A stretch of DNA of 41,309 bases from Mycobacterium sp. 1245111.1 (GTDB lineage: Bacteria > Actinomycetota > Actinomycetes > Mycobacteriales > Mycobacteriaceae): positions 1 through 41,309 of the forward strand of contig NZ_LZLV01000008.1 in the NCBI RefSeq assembly GCF_001673405.1. The letters run 5' to 3'. A program made the translations under genes and the position numbers. Positions 1 through 9,972 of this stretch are shown in pieces. Every line of letters begins with the position of its first letter. Position 1 is the stretch's first letter. The notes under the pieces are model-generated. The model did not search any database. It worked only from the letters and a program-made list of their open reading frames with translations, and was not told where the DNA came from.

Positions 1-1273
<1,273 letters not shown>

Positions 1274-1277
<4 letters not shown>

Positions 1278-2464
1278 GAGGAAGTGATTCTCGATTCGGT
1301 AATGGCCAGTTCGTGTTCGATGGCGTTGGTCAGGCGTTCACGTATTTCGGGGACCGCGATCTTGGCGATGATCTCGTTGAAGAAGCCGCGCACCACCAAC
1401 CGGCGGGCCTGCTCTTCCGGGATGCCTCGGGCACGTAGATAGAACAGTTGCTCGTCGTCGAATCTTCCGGTGGCACTGGCGTGCCCGGCGCCCACGATCT
1501 CACCGGTCTCGATCTCCAGGTTGGGCACCGAGTCGGCGCGCGCGCCGTCGGTGAGCACCAGGTTGCGGTTGACCTCGAAGGTGTCGGTGCCGGTGGCCTC
1601 GGCGCGGATCAACACGTCGCCGATCCACACGGTGTGCGCGTCCGGGCGCTTCGAGTCCGGATCCCCTTGCAGCGCGCCTTTGTACAGCACGTTGGATTTG
1701 CAGTCCGGCTGAGCGTGGTCGATCAGCAACCGCGACTCGAGGTGCTGGCCGTCGTCGGCGAAGTACAGGCCGAGCAACTCGGCGTCACCGCCGGGCGCAC
1801 CGAATCGCACGTTACCGGTCATCCGCACCACGTCGCCGCCCAGCGTGATCGCCACGTGGCGCAGCAGCGCATCCTTACCCAGCCGGGCGTGCTGCGCGCT
1901 GACATGCACTGCGTCGTCGGCCCAGTCGGCGATCCAGACCACCGTGAGCCGCGCGGCGTCGTCGACGACGAATTCGAGGTTGTCGGCATATATTCCGCTG
2001 CCGCGCTGGTCGATCACCACGACCGCCTCGGCCAGCTCTTCGACCCTCACCTGGAGATGGCCGTAAGCGACGGCTCCCGCTCCGGGACCTTCGACGGCGA
2101 TCTCGATCGGCTCGGCAACCTGCGTGTCGCGGGCCACGGTGACCACGTTCGCGGCGTTGAACGACGAAAAGGCTTGCGCGGCAACCCGGTCGGCGGGCAC
2201 ACCGGCCTGCCCGAGCCGCTCGTCACCGCGACGCACGGTCTCCACCCGCACGCCGGGCCGCTCGCTAACCGTGATCTTCGCGCTCGCGGTGGCGTGCGCC
2301 GAGCCGTCGTGCAGCCCGTGTAGCCGCTTCAGCGGGGTGAACCGCCAGATCTCGTCCCGTCCACCCGGAACCTCGAAAGCGTCGACGTCGAACGACGAGA
2401 ACAGCTCACCCTTGTTGGCAGCGGCGAGGGCCGAACCCTCAACCGCTTCAGTCAATCCCGTCAC
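1274..2464 (-). CDS. sufD: Fe-S cluster assembly protein SufD
   Basis: A scaffold partner of SufB and SufC in Fe-S cluster assembly. The start chosen is the GTG whose first base is the last base of the sufB TAG (TAGTG), giving 396 residues beginning [20 protein letters not shown]. The longer upstream frame to 2740 only overlaps sufB and reads as Arg/Gly-rich noise. The C-terminal half shows the SufB/SufD beta-helix core: SNVLYKGALQGD, the conserved His in GAGHASATGRFDDEQLFYL, and the terminal RGIPEEQARRLVVRGFFNEII helix. It ends in a 4-nt overlap with sufC. Confidence 0.93.
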
Positions 2465-3915
2465 TAGCCGACCGCGCCTTCCATCTGCAGCTCGATCAGC
2501 CGGTTGAGCTCCAGGGCGTACTCCATCGGGAGTTCCTTGGCGATCGGCTCGACGAAGCCGCGTACCACCATCGCCATCGCCTCGTCCTCGGTCAGCCCGC
2601 GGCTCATCAGGTAGAACAACTGGTTGTCGCTGACCTTGGACACGGTGGCCTCGTGGCCCATCGTGACGTCGTCCTCGCGGATGTCGACGTAAGGGTAGGT
2701 GTCGCTGCGACTGATCGTATCCACCAGCAGCGCATCGCATTTCACGCTGGACCGCGATCCGTGCGAACCCTTGTTCACCTGGACCAGGCCGCGGTAGGAG
2801 GCGCGACCACCGCCGCGGGCGACCGACTTGGACACGATGTTGCTCGAGGTGTGGGGCGCCAGGTGCAGCATCTTCGCGCCGGTGTCCTGGTGCTGGCCCT
2901 CGCCGGCGAACGCGACCGAAAGCACTTCGCCCTTGGCGTATTCACCGGTCATCCAGACCGCCGGGTACTTCATCGTGACCTTGGATCCGATGTTGCCGTC
3001 GACCCATTCCATGGTCGCGCCCGCCTCGGCCCGGGCCCGCTTGGTGACCAGGTTGTAGACGTTGTTCGACCAGTTCTGGATCGTGGTGTAACGGCAACGG
3101 CCACCGGGCTTCACGATGATCTCGACCACCGCGGAGTGCAGCGAGTCGCTCTTGTAGATCGGCGCGGTACAGCCCTCGACGTAGTGCACATAGGCGTCCT
3201 CGTCGACGATGATCAACGTCCGCTCGAACTGGCCCATGTTCTCGGTGTTGATCCGGAAGTAGGCCTGCAGCGGGATGTCGACATGCACGCCCGGCGGGAC
3301 GTAGATGAACGAACCACCGCTCCACACAGCGGAATTCAGCGCCGAGAACTTGTTGTCACCGGCCGGGATCACGGTGCCGAAGTACTGCTGGAAGATCTCC
3401 GGGTGCTCGCGCAGACCGGAGTCGGTGTCCAGGAAGATCACGCCCTGGGCCTCGAGGTCCTCACGGATCGAGTGGTAAACCACCTCTGACTCGTATTGCG
3501 CCGCAACGCCTGAGACCAATCGCTGCTTCTCGGCCTCCGGGATGCCGAGCTTGTCGTAGGTGTTGCGGATGTCCTCGGGCAGATCGTCCCACGTGGCTGC
3601 CTGCTTCTCGCTGGAACGCACGAAGTACTTGATGTTGTCGAAGTCGATGCCCTCCAGGTTGGACCCCCAGTTCGGCATCGGCTTGCGCTCGAAGATGCGC
3701 AGCGCCTTGAGCCGGTGCTCGAGCATCCATTCCGGCTCGTTCTTCTTGGCCGAGATGTCGCGGACCACGGCCTCCGACAGCCCGCGCTGCGCGCTGGCAC
3801 CGGCCACGTCGGAGTCCGACCAGCCGTAGCCGTAGCGGCCCAGCGAGGCGATCGTCTCCTCCTGGGTCAGCGTCTCGGGCACAGCCGTCTTGGCGGCCTC
3901 CGGGGTGAGGGTCAT
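2464..3915 (-). CDS. sufB: Fe-S cluster assembly scaffold SufB, intein-free
   Basis: The scaffold protein on which the SUF machinery builds nascent Fe-S clusters. It has 483 residues. Key segments are [20 protein letters not shown], the conserved Cys in [41 protein letters not shown] and the C-terminal [17 protein letters not shown]. The M. tuberculosis SufB is known to carry an intein. This copy is continuous through the whole family region with no Hint or endonuclease sequence, so it is an empty allele. The ATG overlaps the sufR stop by 4 nt, and sufD follows with a 1-nt overlap. Confidence 0.96.
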   Translation of the reverse strand: MTLTPEAAKTAVPETLTQEETIASLGRYGYGWSDSDVAGASAQRGLSEAVVRDISAKKNEPEWMLEHRLKALRIFERKPMPNWGSNLEGIDFDNIKYFVRSSEKQAATWDDLPEDIRNTYDKLGIPEAEKQRLVSGVAAQYESEVVYHSIREDLEAQGVIFLDTDSGLREHPEIFQQYFGTVIPAGDNKFSALNSAVWSGGSFIYVPPGVHVDIPLQAYFRINTENMGQFERTLIIVDEDAYVHYVEGCTAPIYKSDSLHSAVVEIIVKPGGRCRYTTIQNWSNNVYNLVTKRARAEAGATMEWVDGNIGSKVTMKYPAVWMTGEYAKGEVLSVAFAGEGQHQDTGAKMLHLAPHTSSNIVSKSVARGGGRASYRGLVQVNKGSHGSRSSVKCDALLVDTISRSDTYPYVDIREDDVTMGHEATVSKVSDNQLFYLMSRGLTEDEAMAMVVRGFVEPIAKELPMEYALELNRLIELQMEGAVG

Positions 3916-4685
3916 AACGACACTCCTTTGGTGCTCGTGGTGGCTTCGGCGCGGGCTGTGCGCCGAAGTTCAGTCGGTTTGGTGTCCGCCGCAGCGAGCG
4001 GGACGTGGGTGGTGCAGGCGCAATCGCCGTTGACGATGGTCGCCAGCCGCTGCACGTGGGTACCGAGTACCTCCGCGATCGCCTGCTGCTCGGTTTCGCA
4101 CAGCTCCGGGAATTCCTCGGCGACGTGCGACACCGGACAATGATGCTGACAGATCTGCACACCGTGGATCGGACCGCCCACCTGTGTGGTGGTCGCGACG
4201 TAGCCGGCCTTGGATAAGGCGCCGGCGATTCGCTCGGCGGTGGCCTCGATCTCCTCGTCGGTATCCGCGCCGGCTGCCTCGACCCCGGACAGGATCGAGT
4301 CGATGCGCTGCCGGGCAAAGCTGCGGACCGCCTCTTCGCCGCCGATCTCCCGAAGTTGGCGCATGGCCGCGGACGCCAGATCGTCGTAGCTGTGGCCCAG
4401 CTTCGCGCGCCCGGTGGCGGTCAGCCGGTACCGCTTGGCCGGGCGTCCCCGTCCGGCTTGCTGCCACGGCGCTGCGGGAGCCGACTCGGCGTCACCCATG
4501 TCGATCAGCGCGTCGAGGTGACGACGGACCCCGGCCGCAGACAATCCGAGTTGCTCGCCGATCTGCCCGGCGGTGATAGACCCGGACTCCAGCAGCAGCC
4601 GCACCACGGCGCTGCGGGTCTGACCGTCGTGCGTCGCGGCAGCCGCTGCTGCTTCGGCGCTGGAGACGGAGGGCGGGAATTTCAC
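3912..4685 (-). CDS. sufR: SufR, Fe-S-sensing repressor of the suf operon
   Basis: A winged-helix regulator that represses suf when its own Fe-S cluster is loaded. The N-terminal helix-turn-helix is visible in [20 protein letters not shown] followed by [15 protein letters not shown] and the wing [11 protein letters not shown]. The C-terminal part has the cluster-binding cysteines: [11 protein letters not shown], then FPELCETEQ, then [13 protein letters not shown] at 4685 gives 257 residues. A TTG at 4724 would add 13 residues but lies inside a -10-like TAGCCT, so I prefer the GTG; the exact start is uncertain. It is the first gene of the operon and diverges from mptB. Confidence 0.88.
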   Translation of the reverse strand: MKFPPSVSSAEAAAAAATHDGQTRSAVVRLLLESGSITAGQIGEQLGLSAAGVRRHLDALIDMGDAESAPAAPWQQAGRGRPAKRYRLTATGRAKLGHSYDDLASAAMRQLREIGGEEAVRSFARQRIDSILSGVEAAGADTDEEIEATAERIAGALSKAGYVATTTQVGGPIHGVQICQHHCPVSHVAEEFPELCETEQQAIAEVLGTHVQRLATIVNGDCACTTHVPLAAADTKPTELRRTARAEATTSTKGVSL

Positions 4686-4696
4686 AACACCAGTGT
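4682..4696 (-). promoter_or_regulatory. Candidate SufR operator at the suf promoter
   Basis: On the minus strand the sequence reads ACACT-GGTGT-TGTGA. It fits the ACACT-N5-TGTGA inverted repeat that I recall for the mycobacterial SufR site. It also contains a perfect 10-bp palindrome, ACACCAGTGT (4687-4696). It covers the GTG proposed as the sufR start, so bound SufR would block early transcription of the whole operon. Confidence 0.6.
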
Positions 4697-4789
4697 GACG
4701 CAATTCCGAGGACGGGTCCAGCAAGGCTACCCTCTGCCGTGGTTGCGCTGGTCACACCTGACCAGTTCGGCGGCACCCCGGTGGCGGTT

Positions 4790-4795
4790 TACGCT
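4790..4795 (+). promoter_or_regulatory. -10 element of a probable leaderless mptB promoter
   Basis: TACGCT fits the mycobacterial TANNNT -10 consensus. It is followed by six bases and then the mptB ATG at 4802. That spacing places the transcription start at or next to the A of the start codon, so the mRNA is probably leaderless. No Shine-Dalgarno sequence is present, which agrees with this. Confidence 0.5.
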
Positions 4796-4801
4796 GCTCT
4801 G

Positions 4802-6517
4802 ATGGCAGACCGCCACCACTCGCTGAGTTCCTCGATCGCCAGCCTGCACGGCGACGAGATGACGGTGGGCCAGCCGCTTAACGAAGCCGAGGAACGCGCG
4901 CTTCGTCGCACCCGGGTCTTCGGCGCGACCGGCACGGTGCTGATGGGCATCGGAGCGCTCGGAGCCGGCGCCCGGCCCGTGGTCCAGGACCCGACGTTCG
5001 GCGTGCGGTTGCTCAATCTGCCGTCCCGAATCCAGACGGTGTCGCTGACCATGACCACGAGCGGGGCCACGATGATGGCCCTGGCCTGGCTGATGCTGGG
5101 CCGGTTCGCGCTCGGCAAGCGGCGGATGTCGCGCGGCGAACTGGATCGCACGCTGCTGCTCTGGGTGCTGCCGCTGTTGATCGCGCCGCCGATGTTCAGC
5201 AAGGACGTCTACTCCTACCTGGCGCAGAGCCAGATCGCGCGGCTGGGCCTCGACCCGTATCGGGTGGGGCCGGCGACCGGTCTGGGGCTCGGTCACGTCT
5301 TCACGTTGTCAGTGCCGAGCCTGTGGCGCGAGACCCCGGCCCCCTACGGGCCGCTGTTCTTGTGGATCGGCCGCGGCATTTCCGCGCTGACCGGCGAGAA
5401 CATCGTCGCGGCGGTGCTCTGTCACCGGCTGGTGGTGCTGCTCGGGGTGGGCCTGATCGTGTGGGCGACACCGCGGCTGGCCCGCCGCTGCGGGGTGGCC
5501 GAAGTCACCGCGCTGTGGCTGGGAGCGGCCAACCCGTTGCTGATCATGCATCTGGTAGCCGGCATCCATAACGAGGCCCCGATGATGGGGCTGATGCTGA
5601 CCGGCACCGAACTGGCCCTACGCGGCCTGGAGACCGGGGCCTCCGCCCGCCCGCTGTGGCCACGACCGTGGCCGCGCGCCAGCGGCGACCGCGCCGACTG
5701 GGCGCCGCTGGGCATGCTGCTGGCCGGCTCGGTCCTGATCGTGCTGTCGTCACAGATCAAGCTCCCGTCGCTGCTGGCACTGGGATTCGTGACAATGGCG
5801 CTGGCCCGGCGTTACGGCGGCGGCTTCAAGGCGTTCGTTCTGACCGGCGCGCTGATGAGCGGACTGTCTCTGGCCGTGATGGCCGCCGTCGGATGGGCCA
5901 GCCGACTCGGCTTCGGCTGGATCTACACGCTGGGTACCGCGAACGTGGTCCGCAGTTGGATGTCGCCGCCCACGCTGATCGCGCTAGGCACCGGGCAGGT
6001 CGGCATCCTGCTGGGTCTGGGCGATCACACCACCGCTGTGTTGTCGCTAACCCGTGGCATCGGCGTACTGATCATCGCGGTGCTGGTCGCCTGGTTGCTG
6101 GTGGCCGTGCTGCGCGGCCGGCTGCATCCGGTCGGCGGGCTCGGGGTCGCGCTGGGTGGTTGCGTTCTGCTGTTTCCGGTGGTGCAGCCGTGGTACCTGC
6201 TCTGGGCGATCATCCCGCTGGCGGCGTGGGCGACGAGGCCGGGCTTCCGGATCGCGGTCATCGTGGTGACGATCGTCATCGGCGTCTTCGGGCCGACAGC
6301 CAACGGCGACCGATTTGCGTTGTTCCAGATCGTGGACGCCACGGTGGCCAGCACGGTCGTCGTGCTGCTGCTGATCGCGGTGACCTACGACCGGCTGCCG
6401 TGGCGGCCGCTGCCCAACGGTAAGCCCGCCGCCGACGCAGCCGACCAGGATTCGCCGCCCGACGGCCAGACCCCGCGACCCGATCCGCTGCCCGGCGCTT
6501 ACGCTAAATCGTCGTGA
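4802..6517 (+). CDS. mptB: Alpha-1,6-mannosyltransferase MptB (GT-C type)
   Basis: A polytopic glycosyltransferase that uses polyprenyl-phosphomannose to extend the alpha-1,6-mannan core of lipomannan/lipoarabinomannan on the outer face of the membrane. The 571-residue protein begins MADRHHSLSSSIASLHGDE. The upstream in-frame extension to 4739 is promoter DNA. Many hydrophobic helices are visible. The first large loop has the GT-C acidic/lysine segment APPMFSKDVYSYLAQSQ, followed by PYGPLFLWIGRG and the late loop VVQPWYLLWAIIPLAAW. The Pro/Asp-rich C-terminus is soluble. The stop overlaps the next gene's start (GTGA). It corresponds to Rv1459c. Confidence 0.93.
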   Translation: MADRHHSLSSSIASLHGDEMTVGQPLNEAEERALRRTRVFGATGTVLMGIGALGAGARPVVQDPTFGVRLLNLPSRIQTVSLTMTTSGATMMALAWLMLGRFALGKRRMSRGELDRTLLLWVLPLLIAPPMFSKDVYSYLAQSQIARLGLDPYRVGPATGLGLGHVFTLSVPSLWRETPAPYGPLFLWIGRGISALTGENIVAAVLCHRLVVLLGVGLIVWATPRLARRCGVAEVTALWLGAANPLLIMHLVAGIHNEAPMMGLMLTGTELALRGLETGASARPLWPRPWPRASGDRADWAPLGMLLAGSVLIVLSSQIKLPSLLALGFVTMALARRYGGGFKAFVLTGALMSGLSLAVMAAVGWASRLGFGWIYTLGTANVVRSWMSPPTLIALGTGQVGILLGLGDHTTAVLSLTRGIGVLIIAVLVAWLLVAVLRGRLHPVGGLGVALGGCVLLFPVVQPWYLLWAIIPLAAWATRPGFRIAVIVVTIVIGVFGPTANGDRFALFQIVDATVASTVVVLLLIAVTYDRLPWRPLPNGKPAADAADQDSPPDGQTPRPDPLPGAYAKSS

Positions 6518-7446
6518 GCCCCGCTTCCGATATCCCCGTGCGGCTGCGCGGGGTGTGCAAGCAGTACGGCTCGACCACCGCCGTGTCCCAGCTGGATCTC
6601 GAGGTACACGCCGCCGAGGTGCTGGCGCTGCTCGGCCCCAACGGCGCGGGCAAGACCACGACGGTCGAGATGTGCGAAGGCTTCATCCGGCCCGACGCCG
6701 GCACCGTCGAAGTGCTCGGTCTGGATCCGATCGCAGACAACGCCCGGCTGCGGCCGCGCATCGGCGTGATGTTGCAGGGCGGCGGCGGCTATCCCGCGGC
6801 CCGCGCCGGCGAGATGCTGAACCTGGTGGCCTCGTACGCCGCCGATCCGCTGGACCCGCAGTGGCTGCTGGCCACCCTGGGTCTGACGGACGCGGCCCGC
6901 ACCACGTACCGCCGGCTCTCCGGCGGGCAGCAGCAGCGGCTCGCGCTGGCTTGCGCGCTGGTCGGCCGCCCCGAGTTGGTCTTCCTCGACGAGCCGACCG
7001 CGGGGATGGATGCGCAGGCCCGAATCCTGGTGTGGGAGTTGATCGATGCGCTGCGCCGCGACGGCGTAACGGTCGTGCTGACCACCCACCAACTCAAGGA
7101 GGCCGAGGAGCTGGCCGACCGGCTGGTGATCATCGACCATGGGGTGACGGTGGCGTCCGGGACACCGGCGGAGTTGACCCGCAGCGGCGCCAAGGGGCAA
7201 CTCCGGTTCAGCGCTCCCCCACGCCTCGACCTTTCGCTGCTGGTGGCGGCGTTGCCCGAGAATTACCACGCCGTCGAGGCGACACCGGGCGAGTATCTGG
7301 TCGAGGGGCCGATCGATCCGCAGGTGCTGGCCACGGTCACCGCCTGGTGCGCCCAGATCAATGTGCTGGCCACCGATCTGCGGGTGGAGCAGCGCAGCCT
7401 GGAGGATGTATTTCTCGAGCTGACCGGCCGGGAGTTACGCGCATGA
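6514..7446 (+). CDS. ABC exporter ATP-binding protein (Rv1458c-like)
   Basis: The ATPase half of a two-component ABC-2-type exporter. It starts at a GTG overlapping the mptB stop (GTGA) and has 310 residues. Motifs are Walker A LGPNGAGKTTT (about 45-55), signature RLSGGQQQRLALA, Walker B ELVFLDEPTAGMD and switch LTTHQLKEAEELADR. The C-terminal 90 residues resemble the DrrA/CcmA-type accessory region, ending in SLEDVFLELTGRELRA. The permease follows after 49 bases. The substrate is unknown; coupling to mptB hints at a cell-envelope role, which is inference only. Confidence 0.9.
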   Translation: MSPASDIPVRLRGVCKQYGSTTAVSQLDLEVHAAEVLALLGPNGAGKTTTVEMCEGFIRPDAGTVEVLGLDPIADNARLRPRIGVMLQGGGGYPAARAGEMLNLVASYAADPLDPQWLLATLGLTDAARTTYRRLSGGQQQRLALACALVGRPELVFLDEPTAGMDAQARILVWELIDALRRDGVTVVLTTHQLKEAEELADRLVIIDHGVTVASGTPAELTRSGAKGQLRFSAPPRLDLSLLVAALPENYHAVEATPGEYLVEGPIDPQVLATVTAWCAQINVLATDLRVEQRSLEDVFLELTGRELRA

Positions 7447-7495
7447 CCCGCGCGGACGACGATGCAGACCGCAGCTACGCTGAGGAGTGGCACAT

Positions 7496-8272
7496 ATGAC
7501 CGAAAGCCATTTCACTGCAGGCACTTTCGCGCCCAACCCGCGGCCCGCCGCGGTGCCGAAGATGCTGGCCGCGCAGTTCGGTCTGGAGTTGAAGCTGCTG
7601 CTGCGTAACGGCGAGCAACTGCTGCTGACCATGTTCATCCCGATCACGTTGCTGATCGGATTGACGCTGTTGCCGTTCGGGTCGTTCGGCGACAACCGCG
7701 CCGCCACGTTCGTCCCGGTGATCATGGCGCTGGCGGTGATCTCGACCGCGTTCACCGGCCAGGCCATCGCAGTCGCGTTCGATCGCCGCTATGGCGCACT
7801 CAAACGACTGGGCGCGACGGCGCTGCCGGTGTGGGGCATCATCGCCGGCAAATCCGCAGCGGTCGTGACCGTCGTCTTCCTGCAGTCAATCATCTTGGGG
7901 GCCATCGGCTTTGCGCTCGGATGGCGTCCGCATCCACTCGGCCTGGCGTTGGGCGCGGCGGTGATAGCGCTGGGCACCGCGGTGTTCGCCGCGCTGGGCC
8001 TGCTGCTCGGTGGCACCCTGCGCGCCGAGATCGTGCTGGCGGTCGCCAACCTGTTGTGGTTCGTCTTCGCCGGCCTCGGTGCGCTGACCATCGAATCCGG
8101 CATGGTCGGATCTACCGTGAAGTGGGCCGCGCGACTCACCCCGGCCGGAGCGCTCACCGAATCGCTGTCCCGCGCGATGAGCCTCTCGGTGGATTGGTTC
8201 GGCGTGCTGGTGCTCGTCGTATGGGGCACGCTGGCCGGCCTGGGCGCAATGCGCTGGTTCCGATTCACCTGA
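7496..8272 (+). CDS. ABC exporter permease (Rv1457c-like)
   Basis: The membrane half of the exporter encoded with the preceding ATPase. ATG 7496 is chosen because GAGGAG lies about eight bases upstream; an in-frame GTG at 7487 overlaps that site. It has 258 residues with about six hydrophobic helices. These include TMFIPITLLIGLTLLPFG, a long central AAVVTVVFLQSIILGAIGFA and GLALGAAVIALGTAVFAALG. The layout is typical of ABC-2 permeases. A conserved loop, FDRRYGALKRLGATALPVW, is the usual coupling region. The substrate cannot be told from sequence. Confidence 0.9.
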   Translation: MTESHFTAGTFAPNPRPAAVPKMLAAQFGLELKLLLRNGEQLLLTMFIPITLLIGLTLLPFGSFGDNRAATFVPVIMALAVISTAFTGQAIAVAFDRRYGALKRLGATALPVWGIIAGKSAAVVTVVFLQSIILGAIGFALGWRPHPLGLALGAAVIALGTAVFAALGLLLGGTLRAEIVLAVANLLWFVFAGLGALTIESGMVGSTVKWAARLTPAGALTESLSRAMSLSVDWFGVLVLVVWGTLAGLGAMRWFRFT

Positions 8273-8281
8273 CGCGGCCCT

Positions 8282-8296
8282 ACTACGAGGCGTAGT
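8282..8296. promoter_or_regulatory. Palindrome upstream of ctaA, candidate operator
   Basis: ACTACG-AGG-CGTAGT is a perfect 6+6 dyad in the short gap between the ABC permease and ctaA, 23 bases before the ATG at 8320. Its arms resemble the TAC-rich dyads of BlaI/MecI-type repressors; that assignment is from memory and tentative. Related CTACG-containing dyads occur upstream of two PPE genes in this window. Confidence 0.45.
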
Positions 8297-8319
8297 TGTC
8301 GTTGCCCTACGATCGGGCG

Positions 8320-9264
8320 ATGCCGGTCGGGCAAGCATTGCGGCGATTATCGCGCCCCAGCCTTCGCGCACAGCGGATCATCGCGGCGCTGGTGATCCTG
8401 TCGCAGGGCGGCATCGCCGTCACCGGGGCGATCGTTCGCGTCACCGCGTCAGGTCTGGGCTGCCCGACCTGGCCGCAGTGCTTTCCGGGCAGCTTCACGC
8501 CGATCGCCCATTCCGAGGTCCCCCGGATCCACCAGGCCGTCGAATTCGGCAATCGAATGGTCACCTTCGCCGTGGTACTCACCGCGGCGCTGGCGGTGCT
8601 GGCGGTCATGCGCGCGCACCGACGGCGCGAGGTGCTGGTCTACGCCTGGCTGATGCCGGCGTCGACGGTGTTGCAGGCGGTGATCGGCGGCATCACCGTC
8701 CGGACCGGGCTGTTGTGGTGGACGGTGGCCATTCACCTGCTGACGTCGATGACGATGGTGTGGCTGGCGGTGCTGCTGTTCGTCAAGGTCGGCCAGCCCG
8801 ACGAAGGCGTGGTCAACGATCAGGTCGCCACGCCGCTGCGGAGGTTGACCGCGCTCAGCGGGCTGACACTGGCCGCGGTGCTGGTGGCCGGAACGCTCGT
8901 CACCGCGGCGGGGCCGCACGCCGGTGACACCAGCCCGAACCGAACCGTCCCGCGACTGCGCATCGAGATCACCACGCTGGTGCACGCGCACACGTCGCTG
9001 CTGATCGCCTATCTGGCCCTGCTGGTCGGACTCGGCTTCGGGCTACTGGCCGTGCACGCACCGCGGCCGGTGCTGCTGCGACTTGGCGTGTTGCTGATGG
9101 CGGTGTTCGGTCAGGCGGCCGTCGGGACCGTGCAGTTCTTCACCGGGGTTCCCGCGGCGTTGGTGGCGGTCCACGTCGCCGGAGCGGCGATCTGCACCGC
9201 GGCCACAGCGGCGTTATGGGGCTCGATGCGAGAGCGGACCCAGCCCCAGCCGGTCCAAAGCTGA
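8320..9264 (+). CDS. ctaA: Heme A synthase CtaA (COX15 family)
   Basis: Oxidises heme O to heme A for the aa3-type cytochrome oxidase. The 314-residue product starts at ATG 8320; TTG codons at 8296 and 8302 are in frame but overlap the palindrome above. Eight hydrophobic helices are visible. The family landmarks are GAIVRVTASGLGCPTWPQCFPG with the extracellular Cys pair, the heme-ligand His regions HQAVEFGNRM, HLLTSMTMVW and HAHTSLLIAYL, and a late HVAGAAICTA. It partners with ctaB about 13 kb away. Its 3' end overlaps the convergent gene by about 50 bases. Confidence 0.92.
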   Translation: MPVGQALRRLSRPSLRAQRIIAALVILSQGGIAVTGAIVRVTASGLGCPTWPQCFPGSFTPIAHSEVPRIHQAVEFGNRMVTFAVVLTAALAVLAVMRAHRRREVLVYAWLMPASTVLQAVIGGITVRTGLLWWTVAIHLLTSMTMVWLAVLLFVKVGQPDEGVVNDQVATPLRRLTALSGLTLAAVLVAGTLVTAAGPHAGDTSPNRTVPRLRIEITTLVHAHTSLLIAYLALLVGLGFGLLAVHAPRPVLLRLGVLLMAVFGQAAVGTVQFFTGVPAALVAVHVAGAAICTAATAALWGSMRERTQPQPVQS

Positions 9265-9888
9265 CTCCACGCACAGCGCGAACTGGCGTTGCGCATCCAC
9301 GCGGGAGTCGTCGTCGAGCAGTCCCCAACCCAGCGACGGGGCAACCAGATCCAACTCGGCCAACTCGGCGCCCCCGGCTTCCTCGATCACATCCGCGCGG
9401 GCGTACAGCAGCTCCTCCACCCCGATACCCACGTGGTCGGCCGCCGCCTGCAGTGCGGTCTGCCCGAGATCCCACAATTCGAAATCGGCGTCGACCGGCG
9501 AACCCTCGCCAAACGCATGGGACTGGACGCCGCCGAGAAACACCAGCGCGGTCCGAACCGCAGAGCCCGAGGGTCGACGCCCACGCAGCACTGGCACTCC
9601 CGCCCGGCCAAGGTCGCGCAGATGACGCCGACCGCTGTTCCAGGCGACGACCTCGGCGGAGTTGAGCAGGGCGGGCACCCGCTTGGTCCACGCCAGAAAC
9701 TCGTTGCGATTGCTGCTCTCCCGCAGGATCACCAGATCCGCGTCCAGCGTGCGCGGGTCCTCCCAAGACAACCAGTGCGCATGCAGGCCGCGCGCGCGCA
9801 GCGCGGCCACCAGCCCGGCGTCATCGCCGTCCGCGGAGCCGGCCAGCACGATCCGGGGATGGCGAATGTCGGGGCGGGCCAACTTCAT
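9214..9888 (-). CDS. Shortened ATP-grasp-like protein (Rv1455-like)
   Basis: A 224-residue protein starting MKLARPDIRHPRIVLAGSAD, with AAAGGAG nine bases upstream of the ATG. The N-terminal pre-ATP-grasp region (LVAALRARGLHAHWLSW), NSAEVVAWNSGRRHLRDLGRAGVPV and the C-terminal VDADFELWDLGQTALQAAAD and ESALDRLGLGP match mycobacterial ATP-grasp proteins as I remember them. The central part that should carry the ATP-binding Lys strands is almost absent: AGVPV runs into TALVFLGGVQSHAF in about 15 residues. The usual WDY-type motif is also missing. It may be a degraded or non-catalytic version. It converges on and overlaps ctaA. Confidence 0.6.
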   Translation of the reverse strand: MKLARPDIRHPRIVLAGSADGDDAGLVAALRARGLHAHWLSWEDPRTLDADLVILRESSNRNEFLAWTKRVPALLNSAEVVAWNSGRRHLRDLGRAGVPVLRGRRPSGSAVRTALVFLGGVQSHAFGEGSPVDADFELWDLGQTALQAAADHVGIGVEELLYARADVIEEAGGAELAELDLVAPSLGWGLLDDDSRVDAQRQFALCVESALDRLGLGPLSHRAP

Positions 9889-9927
9889 GCGGACTCCTTT
9901 AGAAAACCCGGCACATATGCACCGAGT

Positions 9928-9950
9928 CCGACAACGACCATTGGTGTCGG
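9928..9950. repeat. Left-end hairpin of the TnpB element
   Basis: CCGACA and TGTCGG form a 6-bp stem around an 11-base loop, 22 bases before the tnpB start. Such subterminal imperfect palindromes are the recognition structures of HUH transposases in IS200/IS605 elements. The assignment rests on position and symmetry only. Confidence 0.45.
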
Positions 9951-9972
9951 TGGCAGCAACTACTTTTCGGAT

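Noticed and set aside
1448..2323. 291-codon plus-strand frame opposite sufD
   Set aside because: Antisense shadow with composition typical of GC-rich reverse frames; sufD is clearly coding.
9289..9972. In-frame 5' extension of tnpB (a 622-codon frame)
   Set aside because: It is opposite the ATP-grasp-like gene, and the TnpB family starts at MSRFRLSPT.
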